11,502 nucleotides of DNA. Origin: SAR202 cluster bacterium (GTDB taxonomy: Bacteria; Chloroflexota; Dehalococcoidia; UBA3495). This document shows, piece by piece, positions 6,591-11,502 of this stretch. The translations under genes and the position numbers were made by a program. The stretch covers positions 1 through 11,502 of the forward strand of contig VFFT01000032.1 of NCBI GenBank assembly GCA_009392775.1. The letters are read 5' to 3'. The notes under the pieces were generated by a model, which made no database searches, was not told the origin of the DNA, and saw only the letters and a program-made list of their open reading frames with translations. Numbering within the stretch: the stretch's first letter is position 1; each line of letters opens with the position of its first letter.

Positions 6591-7742
6591 ATGAGCACCA
6601 TAGCTGTGGAAGTGGTGTATCGCGGGATATTCCAAAAAACGTTAGCCCGCAATATAGTACGTTCAATCGTATTCGCAGCTCGCAAAGAAGGCAAAATAGG
6701 CACGGCATTTGGCCGTTACGGGGATTCTCCAGAGCGTAATGGTATCCCCGCGAAACAATTCGCCATTGTTGCAGATACAGCTGAAGAATTAGAAGAAAAC
6801 CTAGCAGTCTACGAGGCGCATGACGTGGACGTGACTATTAACGTGGATGACACAATGTCTAAAGGCATTGAGTCCTGGGCCTGGTACGGCCTTCAACCGA
6901 TCAACCAACTCACCAAGCCAAATGGCACTCTAATTGTTACGTCGCGACAAACGGCTGACGATTTAATTGAAGATATGCACCAGCGAGATGAGCCCTATAA
7001 TCTATCGATCATCCCGTCTGTGCCTAGCTTTTCCGGATTGTGGGTATATAAAGATGACCATACCGATGCAAGAATACTTGGAACACTCTGCAAAGTGTGC
7101 CCTGACTTGGTAAGCTTGGCATCAATGCTCGAAGCAATGAAAGATCAGGGCTGGAGTGATCTAAAAGCCTCTTCCGCTGAAAAAGCGTTCGAGCGTGGCA
7201 CACAAAGGCCGGTTGAGCCTGGTGAAGGTAGCACCGATACACCATTCTCATTTGATCTCCCCGGTTGGAAAACTATGGAAGAAGGTCTGGTTATCAGAGG
7301 AGTTCCTCAAGGCGGCGGATTCAGAGGTGGCGAAGAAGGATTCCAACCAGCCCGAAGTGAGGTATTCAAAAAATATAGTACCCGCTCTATGCGACCGGTT
7401 ATAAACTTTGATACGTGCACAAAATGCACGCTGTGTTGGCTGCAATGCCCAGACACGGTCTTTGATGTGACTCCAGACGGTCTGTACGATGCAAACATGG
7501 AAGCATGCTGCGGATGCGCAGTCTGTGAGGCTGTATGCCCAGTACCCGATTGCATAACGATGGTTAACGAAGCCGAATTCAACGATAACAACAGTCAGTG
7601 GGAAGCTTGGACCAAAGATAAAGATGGCTATAAGAAATGGATGACAGTTCTCGTTGACAAAGCTAAATTAGAAACTCGCACACATGGCTTCCATCACGTA
7701 GGTGAATACGCCGAGCAAGGCCCTCAGGCCGAGGAGGACTAA
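6591..7742 (+). CDS. Oxalate oxidoreductase-like fused gamma-delta subunit
   Basis: A 383-residue subunit of a 2-oxoacid:ferredoxin oxidoreductase. Residues about 1-185 are the gamma domain (POR-type: VVYRGIFQKTLARNIVRSIVFAA and the Gly-rich segments after it), which helps bind cofactor groups at the subunit interface. Residues about 195-262 are a polar linker. Residues about 265-325 are a bacterial ferredoxin domain with two 4Fe-4S motifs: C276, C279, C282, C286-Pro and C306, C309, C312, C316-Pro. C307 and C321 are extra cysteines. These clusters carry electrons from the thiamine site to ferredoxin. The gamma-delta fusion is also known in Moorella oxalate oxidoreductase, whose corresponding subunit is, from memory, somewhat shorter (about 315). 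The long Gly/Glu-rich linker and acidic C-terminal tail account for the difference. The TAA stop overlaps the alpha ATG by one base (TAATG), indicating translational coupling. Confidence 0.88.
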   Translation: MSTIAVEVVYRGIFQKTLARNIVRSIVFAARKEGKIGTAFGRYGDSPERNGIPAKQFAIVADTAEELEENLAVYEAHDVDVTINVDDTMSKGIESWAWYGLQPINQLTKPNGTLIVTSRQTADDLIEDMHQRDEPYNLSIIPSVPSFSGLWVYKDDHTDARILGTLCKVCPDLVSLASMLEAMKDQGWSDLKASSAEKAFERGTQRPVEPGEGSTDTPFSFDLPGWKTMEEGLVIRGVPQGGGFRGGEEGFQPARSEVFKKYSTRSMRPVINFDTCTKCTLCWLQCPDTVFDVTPDGLYDANMEACCGCAVCEAVCPVPDCITMVNEAEFNDNNSQWEAWTKDKDGYKKWMTVLVDKAKLETRTHGFHHVGEYAEQGPQAEED

Positions 7743-8965
7743 TGGCAACAACACAACCTAAACTATATGAATCCGAAAAAGAAGAGCTAATCAGTGGAAG
7801 TGAAGCAATCGCTATTGCTTGTGCACTGGCCGATGTAGACGTTATAACTGCATACCCTATACGGCCATACGACACGGTTATGCAGTACGTGTCAAAATTA
7901 AAAGCTGACGGGGCATTTGATTGTGACTTCATAGTTGCAGAAAGCGAGCATTCCCAATTTGAAATAGTGAAACACGCCTCATCAGTAGGAGCCCGCACGT
8001 TTTGCGGCTCTAGTGGTGTGGGCTGGTTTTACGCTTTTGAAGCTATTGCTGTTACCGCAGGGCTACGACTGCCGGTCGTAGCCATGGTCGGCAACCGAGC
8101 TCTAGATGATCCTGGAGCTTTCGGAGTCGAGCACAACGACGCGATGGCAGTGAGAGACCTTGGCTGGATGTTGTACTGGGCTGCTACTGCCCAGGAAGCT
8201 CTAGATACCGCACTCTTAGCCTGGAGAGTGGCCGAAGATCCGAGAGTTTTCCTACCGTTCGCAATCAGTTGCGATGGTTCTTTCCTTACACATTCACAGG
8301 CAATAGTAAATGTCCCTGCTTCAGATAAAGTGGATCAATTCCTGCCTAACTACGATCGTGGACGCCTCCAATTACACCCAGACAATCCCATTACTATCGC
8401 TCCACAAGTGAATGAAGACTGGCTCATGGAGATAAGGCGACAAAGTGACGACGCTATGCGCCGCACACAGGGTGTGATAAAAGAAATACACGACGAATTT
8501 AAAGAAGTCTTTGGCAGAGGGGATCCTAGCCCATTTATCGAAGAATACATGACTGAGGACGCAGACATAGTTCTTGTCGGTATGGGAACGCTGGCAATGC
8601 CAGTCAGAGTAGCCGTCAGGCGCCTTCGTGAGCAAGGCAAGAAAGTCGGTTTCCTTAGAGTAAAATTCTTTAGACCATTTGCTACGGAAGAAATTCAGCA
8701 AGCCCTTAGCAAATGCAAAGCCATCGGAGTGATAGATAGAGATTACTCTTATGGATCACCGTCTTACGGCGGAGTTTTATTCAATGAATTACGCGCAGCC
8801 ATGTACCCAATGCCCCAAAGACCCCATATACTAAACTTCATAGCGGGTCTCGGTGGACGGGAAGTACTTGTCCGTGACGTAAATCACGTCGTAGATATGG
8901 TGCAAAAGGCAATCGATACCGGTAAAATAGAAGAAGAAACAACTTGGATCGCAGTGAGGGAGTAA
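7742..8965 (+). CDS. Oxalate oxidoreductase-like alpha subunit
   Basis: A 407-residue subunit containing the POR N-terminal pyrimidine domain (about 15-245) and the PFOR-II domain (about 270-375). It binds the 2-oxoacid together with the beta subunit. Typical pyruvate:ferredoxin oxidoreductases have AYPITP, where the Thr holds the pyruvate carboxylate; here it is AYPIRP with R41. GNRALDDPGAFG places R119, D122 and F127. R41 and R119 are 78 residues apart, the same as R31 and R109 of Moorella oxalate oxidoreductase as I remember it. D122 and F127 correspond to its D112 and F117 in the switch loop. The pattern supports oxalate as substrate (two CO2 and reduced ferredoxin, without CoA). VAESEHSQFEIV holds the conserved glutamate of the family. 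A GAGGAGG ribosome site lies inside the preceding gene. Specificity is inferred from residues recalled from the literature; another small dicarboxylate or 2-oxoacid is possible. Confidence 0.85.
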   Translation: MATTQPKLYESEKEELISGSEAIAIACALADVDVITAYPIRPYDTVMQYVSKLKADGAFDCDFIVAESEHSQFEIVKHASSVGARTFCGSSGVGWFYAFEAIAVTAGLRLPVVAMVGNRALDDPGAFGVEHNDAMAVRDLGWMLYWAATAQEALDTALLAWRVAEDPRVFLPFAISCDGSFLTHSQAIVNVPASDKVDQFLPNYDRGRLQLHPDNPITIAPQVNEDWLMEIRRQSDDAMRRTQGVIKEIHDEFKEVFGRGDPSPFIEEYMTEDADIVLVGMGTLAMPVRVAVRRLREQGKKVGFLRVKFFRPFATEEIQQALSKCKAIGVIDRDYSYGSPSYGGVLFNELRAAMYPMPQRPHILNFIAGLGGREVLVRDVNHVVDMVQKAIDTGKIEEETTWIAVRE

Positions 8966-8969
8966 ACTT

Positions 8970-9962
8970 ATGACTTCTGTACAAGATTTACCACAAGTTA
9001 ATGGTGTAAAAAATATACCTGTCACTGAAGGATATACTTCAGGACATAGGACGTGCCAAGGCTGTGAATCAGCATTGGTAATGCGTCTTATGATAAAAGC
9101 AGCAGGGCCTCGGACAATAGTTGTGGGTAGTACTGGTTGCATGTACGTAGCTAATACAACTTACTACAGCACTCCTTGGGTGGTGCCCTGGATGCACACT
9201 CAACTCGGATCCTCCGGGTCCGCAGCAACCGGCACAGCCGCAGGCTTAGCTTCTCAAATGCGCAAGGGCAAAATGAAGGACGAACCCATAAATGTCATAG
9301 CATTCTGCGGCGACGGCGGCGGAGTAGACATGGGTTTATCAGCCATATCTGCTGCACTCCAGCATGATGAGTATAACCTATTGATTCTTTGCTACGACAA
9401 CGAGTCATATGCGAATACCGACATACAAGTATCTGGCAGTTCACCATGGGGCGCAAATTCAACATTCTCCCCTCCAGGTAAAGTTCACAATATAATGAGC
9501 CATCGCTGGAAGAAAAATACCGCACCTATGCTGGCAACTGGCCACCCCAACTGTAAATACGTAGCAACCGCATGCGGTTCTTACGGACTGGATTTCACAA
9601 ATAAAATCCGTAGGGCCCTCACCATCGGAGGACCAACATTCATGCACTGTATAGATCCATGTCCCAAAGGCTGGGATTACGATCCAAAATACTCGCATGA
9701 ATTGGGCATGCTAGCCGTAGAAACTGGCATCTGGGTACAATACGAGATAGTAGAGGGAGAGCTCATATTAAATGGACCTTCCAGAGCGATCGCCAATGGC
9801 ATCAGACAAAGAAAACCGGTTGAGGAATACCTGATGCGACAGGGACGCTTCGCTCATTTCACCGAGGAAAATATAAAGTTCTTCCAGGAAAAGATCGACG
9901 AGAGCTGGGAGCGCTGGTGGATCCCAGGCATTGTCCCATTGAATCCAACCACTGAAGGTTAA
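8970..9962 (+). CDS. Oxalate oxidoreductase-like beta subunit (thiamine-diphosphate binding)
   Basis: A 330-residue subunit carrying the PP-binding half of the thiamine-diphosphate site and one proximal 4Fe-4S cluster. The cluster ligands are C29 and C32 (RTCQGC), C57 (STGC) and C231 (DPCPKGW), the pattern of PFOR beta subunits. The thiamine motif is GDGGGVDMG (GDG at 114-116) running to DNESYANTDIQ (N144, N149), which corresponds to DNEVYSNTGGQ in pyruvate enzymes. The GHRTCQGC opening and the C-terminal extension (about 250-330) are typical of the four-subunit and oxalate-type enzymes. The ATG lies four bases after the alpha stop, with GAGGGAG just upstream, so all three genes are one tightly coupled operon. 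A perfect palindromic terminator follows 15 bp after the stop. No signal peptide; cytoplasmic. Confidence 0.88.
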   Translation: MTSVQDLPQVNGVKNIPVTEGYTSGHRTCQGCESALVMRLMIKAAGPRTIVVGSTGCMYVANTTYYSTPWVVPWMHTQLGSSGSAATGTAAGLASQMRKGKMKDEPINVIAFCGDGGGVDMGLSAISAALQHDEYNLLILCYDNESYANTDIQVSGSSPWGANSTFSPPGKVHNIMSHRWKKNTAPMLATGHPNCKYVATACGSYGLDFTNKIRRALTIGGPTFMHCIDPCPKGWDYDPKYSHELGMLAVETGIWVQYEIVEGELILNGPSRAIANGIRQRKPVEEYLMRQGRFAHFTEENIKFFQEKIDESWERWWIPGIVPLNPTTEG

Positions 9963-9977
9963 TCAATCCCTCTTCTG

Positions 9978-10019
9978 AGGCAACAAAAAGGGAGCCACGT
10001 GGCTCCCTTTTTGTTGCCT
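9978..10019. terminator. 42-bp perfect palindrome, bidirectional intrinsic terminator
   Basis: Every base from 9978 to 10019 is part of a perfect inverted repeat. The inner stem is GGGAGCCAC/GTGGCTCCC, flanked by A5 on the left and T5 on the right, and then by GGCAAC/GTTGCC. On either strand the RNA forms a GC-rich hairpin followed by a U run, so it can stop transcription both ways. It closes the oxidoreductase operon and isolates the oxidase gene beyond it. Confidence 0.88.
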
Positions 10020-10047
10020 TGTCAACTGGTTTAAACCCATGTAAAGT
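10019..10047 (+). promoter_or_regulatory. Possible promoter of the alpha-hydroxy-acid oxidase
   Basis: TTGTCA (10019-10024, five of six) and TAAAGT (10042-10047, four of six) are 17 bp apart, beginning at the last base of the terminator palindrome. The spacer holds a perfect palindrome GGTTTAAACC (10028-10037). Its GGT/ACC arms recall the gntR operator, with N4 instead of N3 between them. Confidence 0.4.
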
Positions 10048-10093
10048 ACTGAGATTAATAATAGTCGGCTGCCCTGTGTTTCCGAATATACTC

Positions 10094-10100
10094 AAGGAGT
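10094..10100 (+). promoter_or_regulatory. Shine-Dalgarno that sets the oxidase start
   Basis: AAGGAGT, five bases before the ATG at 10106. It rules out an in-frame TTG at 10019, which lies at the end of the terminator and would add 29 non-conserved residues. Confidence 0.75.
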
Positions 10101-10105
10101 TACCA

Positions 10106-11203
10106 ATGAGTGATATACCAGTAAGCATTTCAGATTACGAGGCAAGAGCAAAGCTTACATTGCCCCATAACAACTGGGAGTTTATAGAAGCTGGAGCAAT
10201 GGACGAATCCGCTACTCGTAGGAATCGTTCAGGATTCGAGTCTCTTAGTATACGACCAAGATTTCTAAGGAATGTAGATAACCGTAAGCTTTCGACAACA
10301 GTACTCGGCACAGAGATTAGCTTCCCTGTAATGGTATCTCCCGCAGGCGGGCATAAAATAGCCCATCCAGATGGCGAACTAGCAACTGCCAGAGGAGCAG
10401 GAATGTCGGACACCCTGATGATGCTCAGCACATCCTCTCATTACCCTATGGAAGAAGTGGCAACAGCTGGAACAGGTCCTAAGTGGTTCCAACTGTATCA
10501 CAGGGGATACGAATTAAGCGAAATGCTAGTACATAGGGCTGAAGAAGCAGGCTTCAAAGCTATAGTACTCACAGTAGATACCCCCGTCCCGAGTCCTAAG
10601 GAACGCGATGTCCGAAACCATTATGAAAATCCCTTCCCTCTCGGTAATTTTATGGCTACCACGGAAGAAATCCAAGCTATGAGCGGCACTGATGAGGCCC
10701 CAAACTGGAGGCCTGCTCAAGTACCTCCGCTGACTTGGGAGGAATTGGACTGGCTACGCGGTTTGACTTCATTACCACTAGTACTAAAGGGCATTAGAAC
10801 TGCTGAAGATGCGCACATAGCTGTAGAAAGTGGCGTGAATGGTTTACTGGTATCGACTCACGGTGGACGTCAGATCGACCAAACTCTAGGAGCAATTGAA
10901 ATGCTACCCGAGGTAGTAGAAGCGTCTAAAGGGCTCGCCGAAGTATATCTAGACTCAGGCGTCAGGAGAGGAAGCGATGTGTTAAAAGCCCTCGCACTTG
11001 GCGCACGTGCTGTAGCTATCGGACGGCCCCTCTATTGGGGATTGGCGGTTAACGGAGCAGACGGGGTCCATGGCGTACTGGAAACTCTCCGCAGAGAATT
11101 TGATCATGACTTAGCAGCCTGCGGGCAGACCGATGTAGAATCACTTGAACCGGGTCTTATCAATATCCCCCACGGATGGGGCGCTGGAACTACAGCTCCT
11201 TAA
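10106..11203 (+). CDS. FMN-dependent alpha-hydroxy-acid oxidase/dehydrogenase
   Basis: A 365-residue TIM-barrel flavoenzyme of the glycolate oxidase / lactate oxidase / LldD family (PF01070). These enzymes oxidise a 2-hydroxy acid to the 2-oxo acid. FMN and catalytic landmarks are present: Q129 and Y131 (FQLY), T156 (LTVDTP), K228 (VLKG), the catalytic base H252 and R255 (THGGRQ), D283 and the DSGVRRG loop, and GRP at 306-308. Positions usually contacting substrate differ from spinach glycolate oxidase. Tyr24 aligns with F26, Trp108 with S110 and Arg164 with K165, though an Arg follows at 167 as in LldD-type enzymes. Flavin chemistry should be intact but the substrate is probably not simply glycolate. 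There is no signal peptide or membrane anchor, and whether O2 or another acceptor reoxidises FMN is open. The gene is in the same direction as the OOR operon but beyond its terminator, with its own RBS. Confidence 0.9.
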   Translation: MSDIPVSISDYEARAKLTLPHNNWEFIEAGAMDESATRRNRSGFESLSIRPRFLRNVDNRKLSTTVLGTEISFPVMVSPAGGHKIAHPDGELATARGAGMSDTLMMLSTSSHYPMEEVATAGTGPKWFQLYHRGYELSEMLVHRAEEAGFKAIVLTVDTPVPSPKERDVRNHYENPFPLGNFMATTEEIQAMSGTDEAPNWRPAQVPPLTWEELDWLRGLTSLPLVLKGIRTAEDAHIAVESGVNGLLVSTHGGRQIDQTLGAIEMLPEVVEASKGLAEVYLDSGVRRGSDVLKALALGARAVAIGRPLYWGLAVNGADGVHGVLETLRREFDHDLAACGQTDVESLEPGLINIPHGWGAGTTAP

Positions 11204-11214
11204 TCCAGATAACA

Positions 11215-11253
11215 GTCCTCAGGGCATTAATCCAATAATATTGTCCTGAGGAC
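11215..11253. terminator. Hairpin between convergent genes
   Basis: Perfect 9-bp arms GTCCTCAGG (11215-11223) and CCTGAGGAC (11245-11253) enclose a 21-base AT-rich loop that can pair a little further. It sits between the oxidase stop (11203) and the hydrolase stop (11263), where a shared terminator is expected. No clear T run follows on either strand, so it may stop transcription weakly or mainly protect 3' ends. Confidence 0.45.
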
Positions 11254-11262
11254 CATTCACAC

Positions 11263-11502
11263 TTAACTCCAATTAGGGACATTTCCCAGTAATTTTCTCA
11301 CTAATCGATTGAATTCCTCTGGTTGCTCAAAATGAGTGGAATGGGCCGCGTTCGCAACGATCTCCAAGGTAGCATTCGGGATTAACTTAGTAGCTGCCTC
11401 CATGACATGCGGTGGAAATATAAGGTCTTCCCTGCCAACTACGAGCAATGTCGGAGTTATCATCGCCGAAAGTTCTATCTTTTTAGGTCCATCCGGATTC
11501 CG
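11263..11502 (-). CDS. Alpha/beta hydrolase, C-terminal part; 5' end beyond window
   Basis: The reading frame is open from the right edge to the TAA at 11263, giving the last 79 residues. PTLLVVGREDLIFPP is the strand and turn carrying the acid residue (Asp in GRED) of the catalytic triad. NAAHSTHFEQPEEFNRLVRKLL contains the catalytic His and the final helix, as in many alpha/beta-hydrolase-fold esterases and lactonase-like hydrolases. The nucleophile segment (GxSxG) lies outside the window. The ATG at 11463 is internal, not the start: thirteen codons upstream of it remain open and PTLLVVG begins mid-domain. Substrate unknown. It converges on the oxidase gene. Confidence 0.85.
   Translation of the reverse strand, partial: RNPDGPKKIELSAMITPTLLVVGREDLIFPPHVMEAATKLIPNATLEIVANAAHSTHFEQPEEFNRLVRKLLGNVPNWS

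Noticed and set aside
7307..7591. Minus-strand open frames opposite the gamma-delta, alpha and beta genes
   Set aside because: They are shadows of genes with intact cofactor motifs; none has a domain or its own spacing and ribosome site.
6591..9962. Pyruvate:ferredoxin oxidoreductase (porGDAB)
   Set aside because: The subunit plan fits, but the substrate Thr of YPITP is Arg and the switch loop has the oxalate-type Asp and Phe pattern.
10019..10105. N-terminal extension of the oxidase from a TTG at 10019
   Set aside because: It would begin at the last base of the terminator palindrome and lacks a ribosome site; the family-like N-terminus begins at the ATG at 10106 with AAGGAGT upstream.
1..11502. 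CRISPR array, insertion sequence, tRNA or rRNA
   Set aside because: Reading both strands I saw no regularly spaced repeats, transposase motifs, terminal inverted repeats or cloverleaf-like sequences.

Overview
The window is a piece of a bacterial chromosome: dense, short intergenic gaps, sigma70-like promoters and clear Shine-Dalgarno sites. It is moderately AT-rich by eye. The mix of housekeeping and organic-acid genes would suit an uncultured marine or soil Chloroflexota-like lineage (SAR202 / Dehalococcoidia relatives), but that is a guess from gene content. I could not compare it with any database.

Left third (1-3649). On the minus strand lie cysS (nearly complete, running off the left edge, with a TTG start), a cyclophilin-like-fold protein and a DAO-family FAD oxidoreductase; the three are closely spaced and could be one transcript. 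On the plus strand is a small FmdB-type zinc-ribbon protein. It converges, with overlapping stop codons, on a minus-strand DUF971 (GBBH-like N-terminal) protein.

Middle (3741-6496). A minus-strand thiamine-diphosphate enzyme of the acetolactate synthase / oxalyl-CoA decarboxylase superfamily is separated by a 341-bp divergent intergenic region from a plus-strand FadR-type GntR regulator. This intergenic region holds a strong promoter (TTGACA-17-AATAAT). Just downstream of the expected start point is an exact TGGTCAGACCA palindrome of the FadR/PdhR operator type, which predicts autoregulation.

Right part (6591-11203). Three tightly coupled genes encode a 2-oxoacid:ferredoxin oxidoreductase: a fused gamma-delta subunit with two 4Fe-4S clusters, an alpha subunit and a beta subunit. 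The alpha subunit has Arg in place of Thr in the YPI(T/R)P motif. It also has an Arg-Ala-Leu-Asp-Asp switch-loop segment whose spacing matches the oxalate oxidoreductase (OOR) of Moorella, as I remember it. I therefore call the operon OOR, oxidising oxalate to two CO2 with reduction of ferredoxin. A 42-bp perfect palindrome ends the operon as a probable bidirectional terminator. It is followed by a separately promoted FMN-dependent alpha-hydroxy-acid oxidase with several substituted active-site positions. The window ends in the 3' part of a minus-strand alpha/beta hydrolase.

How the genes may work together (inference): the oxidase could turn a 2-hydroxy acid such as glycolate into glyoxylate or oxalate. 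OOR would then draw low-potential electrons from oxalate, and the GntR protein would sense a related C2 acid and derepress the set. The thiamine enzyme may handle a related intermediate, but its reaction cannot be read from sequence.
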